Positions 11,257 through 24,327 of a DNA stretch of 64,000 nt are shown in pieces. The notes under the pieces are model-generated. The model searched no databases, had not been told where the DNA came from, and saw only the letters and a list, made by a program, of their open reading frames with translations. The translations under genes and the position numbers were made by a program. The number at the start of each line of letters is the position of its first letter. Within the stretch, counting starts at the first letter, position 1. The stretch comes from Caenorhabditis remanei. Its lineage: Eukaryota > Nematoda > Chromadorea > Rhabditida > Rhabditidae. The stretch lies in contig NC_071329.1 in NCBI RefSeq assembly GCF_010183535.1, forward strand, positions 7,068,001 to 7,132,000, written 5' to 3'.

Positions 11257-13634
11257 ATGAGACCGCCATTTGAGTGGTCTCCCCACTTCATTCTACTCCC
11301 TTTATTAATCGTCATATCATCTGGATTCCCACTGGAAGAGAAATTCGATGGCCTCTTCCGAGCAGAGCCACCACACTGCTCAAAAACTCCAATAGTACGG
11401 GCGCAGACATCTCAAAGTAAGTATTTCTATATATGGCAAGTTTAATTGGTCATGCCTGTCACCAAGTCATGATGACTAATCTATTTTATCACTCAACCAT
11501 AAACATACATCCCTCATTTCCTTCCTCTTTTTTCAGATGCCATGTCATCGATCGCTCGTGGAATGCAGATGCAGTTCTCCATCGGATTGCACACGGCCGT
11601 CTGTTTCCGATTGTACGAGGATACACGGCTCGCTTCAAGTTCAATTAACGGAGTAGATGATGATGCTGGAAATCAGACATCTCTCTTGCATACCATCCGA
11701 TTGGAGAAATTGGAACACCATCATCCGGTAAGTCTCTTCAGAATCGCTTAATTTTTCAATAAGCCAATATCAGATCACCCAACGCTACACTTTCGGAATC
11801 CCTGAAGTTCATGCCAGCTGCATTTGCGAATGCGACGCCACTGCCTCCACCTGCACAGCAGAATCTCATCAATTCACTGCTTGTCCAGAATCTGAAAAGT
11901 CTGATGAAACCACGTCGTGTTACCGTACTTTCTTCCCAAATCAAACTCCAATTGGGTGCAGTGAAGACGATAGTCCGAAGCTCTGTTGTGATGTGAGATT
12001 CAAGCCATACAAGTAAGTTCTAGTTTTTGAAATTTATAATGAGAAAACACATTTTAGAAACATGACATTCCTGGCTGTCAAACTCGAACAGCCCACGACC
12101 TACGCAACATTTGTCTACGCAGCTTATGATTTTGTAAATGGTTACTGGGTGGAGAAGGATAAAACCACTATTCGATCCCAATTGGATGGAGGAACTCAAG
12201 ATAGACACTTGGACTCAAAAAGAAGAATTTCTCTAGCAGTGACTGCTGGAGGAAGAGCATCCCACCAACTGGAAACCGGAATGTATTTCTCGAGAACGAG
12301 TAACGGAGGAGAGACCGAGGAGTTGAGAATGCAACCGTTGAACGAGATTACTGATAATAAGTGAGTTCCTAGTCAACTCAAATCAAAATTAGAAAAACTT
12401 TAAAATTTCAGCTTCGACCGCCTTGGATGGTATCGTATGGACGAGTCGGGTCACTTCCATGTTAACAACGGAGTCGTCAAAATGGATGATATCCACAAGG
12501 CCAAGGTGAAGAATTGTAAGGAACAAACTTATCGATCAATTCTAGCGGCTAATAATTATGTGAGTTGTTTAAAAAAGGCGCAATATTTATTAAGAAACCA
12601 CTTTCTTCAGATGCCAAACCATTTCAACTTGAGCCGCCCACTAGAAGTCAGCAAGCCATGGATTCAATCCGCTCGGATTTTCGACAGCTCCTCTCGTCAA
12701 GCAGTGGTAACTCATGCCGAGGGAACTAATCTTCAGATATCTATTCATTGTAAATTCTACTACTATGTTGACTCACTCTAATAATTTCTATTTTTCAGTG
12801 GACGATGAAGTGGAGAGTCAAAATCTGGTATTCTTCCACAACGCTTCTCGTATCCGCGATTTCTCTGGATCCATCATTGTTGATTCGAAATCTAATAGAC
12901 TTTTCAACTTGACAGTCTATGAAGCATCTGGAAAAATCGATGGTTCTGTGAAGATGTCAACTGGATTTGGTTCGGACACAATTCACACTTTTACTGCTTA
13001 CGTCAGTGATCTCCACGCTGCAAACCGTTCCATGATCATTCCACTGCCAGCTATCGTTGGCCAAGGAGCCAGAACAATCTGTCTCCGTGCAGATTCAATG
13101 GCTGATATCGACAGTATCTGCCACGTCATCGAGTACTTTGAGAGTCCTCTGGAAATCGATTTGGTCGAGGGAAAATGGCACGAGATGATTGGAACATGCC
13201 CGACTTGCAATCAGATCAACTTCAATGGAATGATGAAATTCTTGAATCCAGCTCACTGGATCAAAGGGATCAGTTCGATTGGGGATGGAGTCATGATCGC
13301 CACGGATATCGTTGTGTACCTCGGAGTGTTGTGTATTCTGTATTTGTTGATCACCAAGATCATCATTCCGTTGGTGAGATGCTGGGTGTGTCCGATGTCA
13401 ATGTGCTGTACGGGATCTTCTTCATCGTCTTCGAAGAGCAAGAGTGAGAAGAGGAGAAGAGAGAGGGAGGAGAGACGCAGAAGGTGAGACAAATTCTGAA
13501 TTGAAATTCAATATCAACCATCGACATATATATTTTTCAGATCCAATGCTCCATCACCTGAACCCCATGACACGTTGGCCAGATACCATGGCACCCGTTC
13601 AGATCGCTATTACAGTAGCAGCGAGTACATCTGA
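11257..13634 (+). CDS. eff-1: EFF-1 cell-cell fusogen, complete, 8 exons
   Basis: Developmental fusogen that drives homotypic fusion of epidermal and other cells at the plasma membrane; the family's ectodomain is known to share the class II fusion fold of some viral glycoproteins. Exons are 11257-11416, 11537-11727, 11774-12012, 12058-12360, 12412-12559, 12611-12749, 12799-13483 and 13541-13634. All join in phase and give 652 residues, close to the C. elegans EFF-1 length. Residues 1-23 form a signal peptide ahead of FPLEEKFDGLFR. The ectodomain carries many Cys pairs (CICEC, CC, CPTC) and N-glycosylation sequons. A single membrane span lies near residues 558-586, followed by a Cys-containing, Ser-rich and then strongly basic Arg/Glu tail. 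A TTTTTCCAG acceptor lies 4 nt before the ATG. The paralog AFF-1 is the main alternative, but the ectodomain matches EFF-1 as I remember it almost residue for residue. No break is seen. Confidence 0.95.
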
Positions 13635-14043
13635 ATCTCCACTTCTTCATTTTCCCACCCCTTCAATTCTGGTCACATTTTCATCATGTCAAATAATCTC
13701 ATTTCATCGTTATGGGTAACCCAAATGACACAATACAGTGCTGATTCGACGACGCGTATTTTTCATTTTCTTTCTCTTTTTCCCTGTACCAAATATATCA
13801 TTTCCCATCCCAATTGTTTCCTTAACTCACGGGTATTCATGTTTTCCCCCAAAAAAGAGAGTCCTGTAACATAATAATTTCTGTGATTTCTTCCCCTCAT
13901 TGCCTTTTTCTTTCCTATCCCAATTCTCCCGTCTATCCCATCCCACATTGTGCCTTTCAACAGTTTCCAACGGTGCTTCTTTCATCTCGTCACAAGAGAC
14001 CAAATCTGTAAAATCGCCTGCGGTGCGGGTGTCATTCATTGTG

Positions 14044-14049
14044 AATAAA
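14044..14049 (+). terminator. Polyadenylation signal AATAAA, probably eff-1
   Basis: AATAAA lies about 410 nt downstream of the eff-1 stop and about 120 nt before the stop of the convergent minus-strand gene, so the two 3' UTRs probably abut or overlap. Confidence 0.5.
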
Positions 14050-14171
14050 TTTATTTGACTTATTGACTAATTCAAGCAGACCCGATAGATTAAGAAGCAT
14101 GAAAATGAAAGGAAGCAGAAACGGATGACGAGAATTGAACCCGGAGATGGTTGGTGGAGAGAGAGAGAGAT

Positions 14172-16039
14172 TCATAGAAAATTCCAGATAAAAGTCAGAA
14201 TGAGAAGCATGAGATGATGTGGAGATGCCACGTCACTGGTGGCAGAATACAGAAAACCGGTGAGAAGCGACGGGGAGCAACTATCTGAAAGTGAAAGAGG
14301 GCTTGTAAGACTTTTAGTAAGACACACTTACCAGAAGACGAGAAATTGAGAGAAAGGTATGGGGTAGCACTGTTTACAGAGACTTCTTCACAGGAGACGC
14401 GGTCGTAAACACGGAGAAGATTAATACGGTCCGATACATATGTCTGAAATTTTACGGAGTGTGAATCATAATAGAGTAGAAAGGTTACCATGCAAAATAA
14501 CTGCCTCGACAAACTATCTCTGGCAATAATGAAGTCATTGTCTTCGTGTTTGAAATTGGCAACACATGTTAACTCATCTGAGACCATTTATTTTATAGTA
14601 CTACTGTATTTTTACAAGTTCTGTTACCTCCTTCAGGATACGAGCAGTCTCTGACCAAATTCATAGAGTATTTCGAAGAGCAACCAACTTGAAGAATCGG
14701 CCCAGGACACAAGCTGGAATAATGCTTCCCTCCAATCGGACACGCTTCTTTCGAACCATGTAAGATGAGGGTGTCACGGGTTTCGACTGAAAATTCGGAG
14801 CAGTCAGCGAACGACTCTGATGGGCTGATCTCTCCGTACTCGACGTGTACGATGTGGGGCTTCCGCATGTGTAGCTGAAATATAGAATCTTCGATGATCT
14901 AAATAAAAACTGAAATACTCACTCTAACACACTGATACCCCACTTTGCACCCTTTTGTCACATAAGTTCTATAGGTAAAGTGCTCATTGCTGTCAGTGGG
15001 GAATTGTTGAAGACAAGTCCACACGGTGTCATTTCTTCCTTTTATTGATGAAATCCATGCTCCGTGATACATACGGTGATAGGTTCCAAGTAGCATTGAC
15101 TCCCAGTTACGGGCCTTTTCACCATACATGTTTTCAGGGAATTCACAAGCAGAGTGGACAGGAGAATCCTGTCGATAATGAAGAGTTGTTGCTGCCGCCC
15201 CAATATGGGTTAGTTCCTGACAGCCTGCGTCAGCAGACTCCCCGATTCGACCACTACTTCCTGATTTGTCATGAATCTGAATATATCATTTTAGTATCGA
15301 ATATCTCTCTCTATTTCACTTACAAAACATCTATACTGCTCGCCGGCACTGTAACCAACTCTAGCTGCAAAATAATGCAAACCAAACGACTGCCATGACC
15401 CAATGCATTCCATTTGCCATATTGCAGATTCTCGATTTGGGATCTCTGGACAAGCTTGGTAGTGGAGAGCAAGTCGGTCGTACTGAGCACATCGGTGGAG
15501 GTGAGATGTGCGACTATTACAGATTCCTTGGTTGGTTTGATAGGTGAAATTCATCGGGGCTTCGATAGGGCAAGGGACTGGGATTGCTTCTTCTGAAATA
15601 ATAGAGTTCAAATGGATTTGAAAAAGATATAAAATATAGTTTCTTACTCCTAAAAAGTGTGTGCATAGAAGTATCCGCACTCATTAATTGGGAGCACCTC
15701 TCCAGATTCATTGCAGTGTCGAATATACATTGGGCTGAAAATTAATCATTCATGTCTGATTGATATTTAATGAGCTTCTTACTGGTCTTATAATGCAGCA
15801 CATTCTCATGAACTGGAAATGTGATCAAGCATCGGTAGCATGGTCCACGAGATCTGGAAGTGAAGGTACATAATTTCTCAACCAAACCAGTTTGACAACT
15901 CACGTATCACTAGTCAAAAGATACAAATCCCTGCTTTTCTGCACGCAATTTCCCAAATTTCCAATCGAATTGTGTGTGATGTTCAACTCATTCCCATTTT
16001 CTAGCCATACTCCAGTCCATGGCAGCCGACATCTCGACC
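14172..16039 (-). CDS. Cys-rich extracellular protein of the DUF7042-7045 type; first exon missing
   Basis: Nine exons (5' to 3') are 16039-15904, 15853-15783, 15734-15648, 15592-15324, 15276-14923, 14874-14628, 14577-14489, 14443-14332 and 14284-14172. All join in frame and give 492 codons. The first exon seen begins inside a codon after a TTTTCAG acceptor and has no Met, so an upstream signal-peptide exon exists that I could not identify between 16.04 and 17.9 kb. The product has repeated Cys-containing blocks (RCRLPWTGVWLENGN near the N-terminus, CPIEAPMNF, WQMECIGSW, VWTCLQQFP). It ends in a hydrophobic stretch (HHLMLLILTFIWNFL), which suggests a GPI anchor or C-terminal membrane anchor. 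The CxxPWxGxW opening resembles the animal family annotated as DUF7042-DUF7045, recalled without a search. Function is unknown; the surface location is inference. It is tail to tail with eff-1. Confidence 0.8.
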
Positions 16040-19000
16040 CTGAAAATGAGCCGTTTTTTCATTTCCTTTCCTCTTTTTTTCTGTTTGGAGACCCTTTTGT
16101 TTCCCATAAAAAAGCGAGCTGTCATCTCTCTTGGGATACTCTTCTAAAGTGGATCCAATTATTCTTTCTCGTTTTTTTGGGCTGGTCACTTTTCTACTTC
16201 GACCATGAAAAATTAGAACCAAACAAAGTACAAATCCACCTCAAGTTGCTTAGAAGAAGTTCGATTCGTCCGAAATATTCTCTAATTGAGCCACTTCCGT
16301 CTATACACATATACATGCCTCCTCCCCCAACGTCTTCTACTAACTTTGCATATGTATCTAAATGTTCCAATGACATTGAATCCCTCTGGGAGAGTCTCTT
16401 TTCCCGAAAGAGAGACAACATCATCGTTACCCTCTTGAATATCTTCGAAAAAATGTTGGAGGGTGGTCTAGTAGTGGAGAACAAGACGGTGGTCACGCAA
16501 TCCCTTATTCGAAATGAAAATTCGGTGTTTTTTGAGTTCAGAAAATAGTGAAGAAAAGAGATAAGAGTAAACAATAGATTGTAGTCGTATATTTTGTTAT
16601 TATCGGGGGTTTTTGGAGGTTAGAATTATTTAGTAGTCAGGTGGTGTCTGTTCAAAAGTCTGTCTGACCGTATGTCTTCAATCCGAGATGTCCAAATTTT
16701 GAAGATCAAGTTGTCTGTAGACTAAGATTTTCAGATTTTCGAATGAAGAAGATTTCAAAAATTCACAGTCCGGAAATAAGAGAAAGTTGGAATATTTGGA
16801 ATTCAGATTCGGGAAATCGGGGAATCGGAAATAGAAACTTGTCAAAAAGGTTTGAAGATTCTGTACTAAAATTTAACTTCGAAAGCTCAGAAAACATTTG
16901 TTTTCTTATAGACATTCATAAAAATTGAAACATTTGTTTTTTGTAATCCAGAAAATTAAACTAAAAACAGTCATAACTACTGGAAACTGAGTATGTGGAT
17001 ATATCCATCTACTTTTATTGATAAAAGACTGTTGGTCGGTCTGGATGTCTGTCTATCCATATGCCCGCATGTTGCTTTGTCCTTCCCATCTCCATTCGCT
17101 CCTTTTTGAAGACCAAGATTTCACTTTTCCAACATTCCTGACCTTTTAATTTCCCCAGAATTTTTTCTCCCTTCCGTCCCCATTCCCCACTTTCTACCGG
17201 ACACCTTCTCTAATCCTTTTCGACATCTCCCATCTTCAAACCCATTTTTTCCGGAAATCCCAATCTCTATGCTTCTTCTCCCTCCCTCGTACTATTATAA
17301 TTGGATATTCATTTTGTTTTGAGCTGCTGAAAAATCTTTTCTCGCGGTTATCCACCCACCATAAATATCACCATCTCAGAAGCCACCAATTAATTTGTCC
17401 CTCGAGAGAATTCTTCTCCCCTTCTTCATCTTCCCTCCAATTCGTTGCCAATCGACGCCGCCACGAACCGCCAAATTGATGAGTCGTGACGAAGAATAAG
17501 GAGAGAAAAGACAGAGGCAACGGGCACAAAAATTGGGTGGACGAAGGCGAGAGAGAGAGCCGATTGTTCCGTGAGAAGAGAGCCGCCAAAGAGAAAGAAA
17601 AAGTCGACCACATAGAAGGCGGATAATGCGATTTTTGAATGTCATGGATGTGTTGGGGTGGATTTTCGGAAGAAGAAGAACAGAAAAGAAGGAGCATGTC
17701 CGAAACTATTAGGGAGGAGGTGTTCGAATATATCCGGGAATGGGAGCAGCTAGAGGGCGATCTAGAAAGCGCCAACAACACCCCAGCCCCTTCAAATGTC
17801 CCTCCTTCTCCAAAAAGCCACAAATCTTGCTTAACATGGTCCTTGACATTTATATTCGAGCAGATTCTTATCGTACTATCGAGGTATTTAGGAAAGACAC
17901 AGAAAGGAGCAAAGGATTAATGGTACTTAATTTTGATCTATAGGAGGGGGAGTGTACTCGCGACGATTTCATTTTATAGTCCAGTGTGATTGGGCTTATT
18001 ATGGTTGGCTCGAAAAGAGGAGAGAACAGAGGAATTCAATTTGAATTGGATGGGAAGGAGTAGGAGGAATAGGAGTCTGGGGTGTCGGTGAAGATTCAGA
18101 TTTGGTGGTTACGAAACGTCCTGATCTCATTTTGACACAGCATCGTCAGTACACCGTAGAGTTCTCAGAACTATTAGCACGACACACTTCTTACAACTGC
18201 GCTGTACCGAAACCGAAGAAAATTGTGTGCGAAATTGAGAGACTCAGAAAAAAAGAGACATTTTCAAAGGGCATTTCGGTGGAGCGAAGTTGTAAAAACT
18301 ATGATTCGCTAACATCTAGACCCTCCAGAATACATAACCATGAACATCCTAAAACACACTACTACATGAATTTCCTCCTCCTCCTTCTACACATTTTCTA
18401 TCCCTCCCTCCTCCCCAAATATATCTGCACACGCAATCAAATCAGTGAGTAGTCCCGTGTATGCCCGTGGACTAAAACATTGCCCTGAAGGCATCTAGAT
18501 GTACTCTCTCTCTCTCCTTTTTTCTCACTCTCTTTTTTTCTCAAAAAGCCAGAGAGAGAGATTTTTCGATGAGATATAAATATGCCTTTTTGGTTTTATT
18601 TTTTCTTCCAATTTCTTTTTCTTGTTTTTTTGCAGAAGAAACTGACCTTGCGAGAGGACGAAAACGACGGACAGGATGATGATGTGGTGGAGCATAGTGG
18701 CTCATGTCATTTGAAAGAAAGAAAGTGGAACCGATCCTGAAAAAGTGTGAAGAGTGACGAGTTAATTGAGGGGTGCGATTGGAAAAAAGTATATACATTT
18801 CAATTGAATCAATAAAAGTCACCCCCGAAAATGGAAGCGGAGGCGATTATCAAATTGTTATCAGTTGAAATCAAGAAGAGAAGACGAGATGGATGGATGG
18901 AGAAAAAGAAAACGAAACCGAGAAATGGAAAAGAGAAAGAGAGAGACGGAAACGACTAATTAGAGAGATTTTGGAATTTGTTTTCAGGTGGATCAAAATA

Positions 19001-22000
19001 GGTTTGGAACTTGGTAATGAGCACAATCTTTACCTAGACCTCCCAGAGTTCTATGAAGTTTCATAAAAAAAGCGGATTTCCAAACTAAAAAAAGACAACG
19101 GAAAAGGGAAGAAAGTGGCGAAAGAAAGGCACTTGAGATCTCTCCTCCCACTAGAGAGAGAGCTGCTCCTAATTAGATACGATGGCTCCCAATATTTCGA
19201 GAAATTCCGAAAGGCAAATTTGGAAAATAAAAGAAAGAAGAAAGAGAAGAAAGAAGGATTTTAATGAGTTTGAAATTTCCAAACCGACGAGACTTTGAGA
19301 TTTTAGATTCCTATTTTGCAGAGCTGGCAGAGAGAAGATTTTGGACGGGAAGTTAGATGGGGAGGCTTTGCAAAAAAGGAACAAATGTGTGACGTGGATA
19401 GACTTTTCGAGTTTTTTTTTCTGGTGAAGTGTCTGTTGTTTTTTTTTTTGGAAGGATGGGACAACAGGAAAGAAGTGATGGGGAGAATGACGTAAAGACG
19501 AGAAGCGAGCAGGGAGGAAAACATGATAAGCTTTAAAATTTGCTCAAAAAAGTGAGAAAAGGGTTCCATGGCAAAAAATCTAATAGTAAGTCTGTGAGAT
19601 TTTCACAACTTTGCTCTACCGAACTCTTTCACTGCGTCTCTTTAATTCTAACGAAGTTTTTCGAAAATTCTGTAGAGCGAAGTTATGAAAGCCGTGCACA
19701 TCTCATAAACATTTTTATACTGTTTCGGAGATGGTTGTCTTCACAACGAACAATTTTTATTACTGAGAAAGGATGAATGTCATAAAGTCTCCGAAATATA
19801 TGCATAGTGTGACATCATTTTTGTCTGGATGACTCAAAATTTAAAATATGTGTAAAATTGGAAAAAGAAAAAGAACATTTTCATCTAGTATTATTTTCAA
19901 TTAAAAAACATGAAAAATGGAAATTTGGAGACCAACAATTGAAATGTTAAACTGGTGTGAAATTGGAAACTGTAGATTTTGTATCCAGTAAAAAGTGACG
20001 AATTTCAAGAAACCATCCTTCCGATTTTTTGGCTGACTCTCTTCTCAAATCCACTACTTTTTAGTTATTTCAGACTTAAAAGTTCTCCCCATTTCTTATT
20101 TTTCTCATTTCTGGAACCTTCCTATACTAACGAAACCTGAAAGATGGAATACCCTATCCAAGAGAATATTACTACTATTATACCCATCCTTCCCCTTTAT
20201 TTTCTCATTCCTTTTCTTCTCCATTTCCACTATGAAAACAAAAAACAAAGATAGGCTCTTCACTCCCTTCCTCTCAATATATCTATTCTTCCCCTTCTTC
20301 AAGTAGGGAGTTCTAAATAAAGTCACACGTTTCCTTCGTGTTCCATTCGAAAAAAGAAGTGAGAAAAGTGCGGCAAATGCTTTGAGAGAAAAGAGAAAGA
20401 GAAGAGCACAAAAAGAGCAGAAAAAGGGAAAGAAGACTGGGAGCACCCTCCGTTTTTGGGAGAAGGCGGAGGAGACAAGAAGAGGCGGATGGCTCTTTTA
20501 CTCCCAAGTGGGCGGGGCTTATTTCCGGAATAGTGGAATAGTGGGCTCCCAGAATAGTTCTGGAAGGAGAGGGTTCAAGTATGGATATATCTGGAAAAAA
20601 GTGACCGAAAGAGTGGATCTACGGAAACAATTAATGAGCAGACCTAACCCACTTCAGTCAGGGTCCGCCCTAACCATGTTTAAAGACCGATAGTATAGTG
20701 AACAGATATTTAGAAAACATAAAATAGGTTAAAACTGAAGAAATGGGTAGTGAACATCTGGACAAACAGGAATACAGAGAGACGTAAGAACAGATGGAAA
20801 ATTAGAACACAGCCTGTATTGTGTTAAAGTCAAGAAAACTTGAGACTATTGCTGGTAGGACGTCCGGGTCGATAGACACACAACTGAATGGAAATCTGTG
20901 TAAAACCTAAACATGAGCTAAAATCAGGCAAACAAGGATTCAGATGGATCAGTAGTTCAACAAGATGGAAGCGCGTAAATCGACAGACTCACAGAATTTT
21001 CTTTCGCTCAAACCAAAAATTTCTTGAAATTTCCACAATGAACAACAATAATTAGCGGCGTTCAAAACTTTAGATAACCACTGAATAAAAAATCAAAAAC
21101 CATTAGAAAAAGATGCCCTTTTGTCTATTAAAAACTAAAAGAGTGAGAAAATCCTCTCCTTCATTCTCACCTACTCACTTTTTTCCATGTGTTTGCATTT
21201 GTGATTTGATATGTGCATAATTCAACACAAGTGGTCTTTCGGAGAAAATGAAAAAAGGAGGGAATAGAGAGTCAATTGAAATAAGTCTTGAGTCAGTCAG
21301 AGACTCCAATTTTTTTGAGGTTATGAGAGTTATAAAAAAGGGGAATAATAGGAAGATGGAGAGTGGTTTTTTATTGGCGATTTAATATGGGTAAAGTTGG
21401 TATAAGGCTTCAGGGAATAGAGTCGTAAAATTTCAGAATATATCAAATAAGTACAAATGGATTTTCATGAGCTTTCAGGTGGTATAGACAAGTGATGAAA
21501 GAAAATAAAATCTCACAGAAAAGCCCAGAGTTAAAAGATGAAATTATAAATATTCTCATCTTATCTGGTGCATGTTGCGGATCTGTTCGATTGTCTGTTT
21601 GTCCGAATGTCTTCCCTTCTCTCCATGTAAAATCCATTCAGATCAACTTGAACATCATTGATCTTGATTGTAAAATGAACATCCCGTTCTCCTGTTTCAA
21701 TTTACAAATCACCCCTCGTCGAATCTGCAGACAACAAATTACCCTCTCCTCTAATCACCCAAAAACTGTTGCCATTCTGTCTGAAGCCTAGGTACGCATG
21801 ATTGTAAAAATATCTGTTCATTTTGAGATTAGAAGTGACAAGATACAATACACAAGGACAATAAGGAAGTGTCTTTGGAAAGTACAGGTGTAATGTGTCT
21901 TTTGAAAAATCGAGGAGAGACAAACAGAAGAAAAATGAATTGGAGGTAAAGAAGAACAAGATTTCATGTAGGGAGAAAGTGTTGGCTAGGTTGTGAAGTG

Positions 22001-23160
22001 AATGAAACGAGTTGATTTATGGGGGAAAGGTGAGGAGAAGTTCATTGGGATGAGAACGTTTTCGAATAGATTTAAAGTGGAAAAGTGATGAAAGTGAATA
22101 AATTCATAAACCTAAAACCGAATTAGTCATCAATGATTGAGTAATTCAAAGTGTAAAAGAACAAAAGTGGAATGTGTTTTTGAATGGGTGAATGTAGTTG
22201 GTTTTGAATTTGAAATGTTAGAGATTAAACATCAAAGTTCGAAATTTTACAAGTTGTAGTAGTCTGAAGTCGATTTATTCCAGATATTCCGATTGACGAG
22301 TGTCAGAGCTTTAGCTAGTCACTCATGATCTTCCTGTCACACAAAATATGTCTGTCTGTCTGCTTGTCAGTGTGTCCAGATGTCTTTGTCTGCAGAATCC
22401 TCGTCAAGAAAGAGTATGATCAACGTTTTCAACAAATCATTTTTTCTTCCATATCGAGTCTCTGAACACTTCGCATTGATATTCCTGTCTCAACTACCGG
22501 ATGTCTGGAGTCCAAGTCACAAGCCACAAGATTCCTTACGAAATCCTTCAGATCCAAAAATAAAACTTCGAAAAGTAAGAAAAAGTAAAAGTGTATACAT
22601 CCAGGTGTCACTTTCCTTGAAAAGTACTCAAACCCATCAACTTTCGTTCGAAGTCTTGAAAGCCTATAATTTAGGAAAGTGTTGGTTTTTACTTTTTTCT
22701 TTACTTTTCAATTTTTTAAAACTTTTACGAGCCATCCGATGAAACTAAAGTATGGGAACTCCCAGAAGCTCCACTTCATAAATGAGATCCTTAACATATG
22801 TATAACAATGTCTCACTCAATCCATTTCGGTGTTTGATGATATAGCTTCTGCGCATATAAATCTCATGGATATATCCATCAGGATGCCCACATCCTTCGG
22901 TTTAATCGACTCCAAAAAAGTGTGAACACGATGATTGCGGAAGCGTTTTGCAAGTGAACAAGAACCCGTTCTTCAACATTGCGTAACGTTTTTTCCACCG
23001 TTCGCAGCCAGCGAAAATAAAAAATAAATCGCTTAAAATCGAACAACGATTCTAGATTCTAGAATTTTTGCAATGAAAAAATTTGAGATTAAAGACAAGA
23101 AATTCATTTGAAGGCATACATACAAACAACAAGATATATGATGGATAATATCTAGACAAA
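16040..23160. other. Gene-poor interval; should contain the first exon of the minus-strand Cys-rich surface protein
   Basis: No complete gene seen. It contains AG/TC simple repeats (for example near 18510 and 18550), one ATTAGC element, dispersed TCTGTCTGTC-type tracts (16650, 17045, 21590, 22350) and two anonymous open frames discussed under findings. Confidence 0.45.
18173..18313. mobile_element. 140-bp inverted-repeat element (ATTAGC family), copy 1
   Basis: Begins ATTAGCACGACACACTTCTT and ends with the diverged complement (GAGCGAAGTTGT...GCTAA). The interior AACCGAAGAAAATTGTGTGCG is shared with the copies at 34.7 and 48.8 kb. No coding capacity. Confidence 0.65.
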
Positions 23161-24271
23161 TTAATATCCTGGAGCGGTTCTTGGTGGTGGGCAGTGATCG
23201 CAACCGCCTCCCTCTCCTGGTTGTCCAGCCTCTCCTTGCTCTCCGGCGGCTCCTGGCTGTCCTGGAGCTCCATCGGTTCCGGCGTCTCCAGCTGGTCCTT
23301 GTGGTCCGTCTTGTCCTGGTTGTCCAGCGGCTCCTGGCTGTCCGTCGGTTCCTGGGGCTCCTGGGGCTCCAGCTGGTCCTGGTGGGCCTGGTGGGACGGC
23401 GACCTCCTCGACAACTCCTGGCTGTCCGTCTTGTCCTGGTTGTCCAGCAGCTCCGTCTTGTCCTGGTGGTCCTTGTGGTCCGTCGTTTCCTGGGGCTCCT
23501 GGTTGTCCTGGTTGTCCGTCGTTTCCGTTGGCTCCAGCGTTTCCTGGGGCTCCCTTTGGTCCGGCGTTTCCTGGTGCTCCTGGTGGTCCGGCTGGGCAGT
23601 CGAAGCAGAAGTCATCAGCAGTTGGGATAGCCTCAGCTGGGGCGTCAGATCCTGGTTGTCCGTCTGGTCCTGGTTGTCCGTCGTTTCCGTCGTGTCCGTC
23701 CTCTCCTGGGCTTCCTGGTGGTCCAGCTGGTCCAGATCCGCATGAGCAGCATTGACCTCCGGCTTCGGCAGATGGGGCAGAGACAGCAGCATCGGTAGAG
23801 TACTCTGGTGCGGCTCCGTATCCGGCTTGACGTTTCACGAGTTTCTTAACTCCCTTGATGCGCTCGTATTGCTCGAAGAGTCCGTTGGTACGGTGGACGC
23901 AGAAGTCGACCTAGAAATAGAAGTGTTAATTCACTTGTGTGAATACAGTAATAAAACAGGATAGCATTATAATGTGATAACAGTGATACTAAGTATTGTG
24001 TGACTATAATAGGTACTCACCTCAGTTTGGAGGGTGGATTGGACGGTTTGCATGTAGTTGTACAGCGATGGAATGGCGACGATGGCAGTCAATGTGGCGA
24101 CGGTACTGAAACAATACGTTTCAGAATTCCACAAAAAGTTTCAGAAACATAAATGCAACTTTAGAATATAATATTTCAAAAAGTTTACCTGATGCAGATA
24201 CCGAAGAAGGCAATCTTGCGAAGGCCCTCAGCCTCGATCATCAACGTCTTCTCGTCTTTTTGCTGGTACAT
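23161..24271 (-). CDS. col-77: Cuticle collagen (col-77-like), 3 exons
   Basis: Structural collagen secreted by the hypodermis into the cuticle. Exons 24271-24189, 24105-24021 and 23910-23161 join in frame to give 305 residues. The order is a short cytoplasmic N-terminus (MYQQKDEKT), a hydrophobic signal-anchor segment (about residues 18-40), a conserved N-terminal domain with C60, a subtilisin-type cleavage site KKLVKR (after residue 83), Gly-X-Y blocks separated by Cys knots (CCSCG, CFDC), and a C-terminal CDHC. An in-frame ATG 36 nt upstream (24307) would add 12 residues. I chose the inner ATG because a TATATAA element about 57 nt upstream places transcription start near the outer ATG. The col-77 symbol rests on its position beside the amt-3 ortholog as I remember the C. 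elegans map. Another member of the large col family is possible. Confidence 0.9.
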
Positions 24272-24327
24272 GATTGTTGTGTTCGAATCTGAATGAAACG
24301 ATGCCATTTGAGGTGCGAGGCGGCGCT

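Noticed and set aside
12437..12781. 114-codon frame within eff-1 that continues through two introns
   Set aside because: It is the eff-1 frame reading through in-frame introns; canonical GTGAG/TTCAG sites and the conserved protein support splicing.
17368..17823. 151-codon minus-strand frame considered as first exon of the Cys-rich surface protein
   Set aside because: Its hydrophobic stretches are Ser/Leu/Phe translation of CT-rich repeats, and I found no donor giving the required phase.
23181..23792. Long frames (up to 246 codons) overlapping the collagen
   Set aside because: They are shadows of the Gly-X-Y repeat in other frames and on the other strand; the collagen frame has matching exons, a TATA box and Cys knots.
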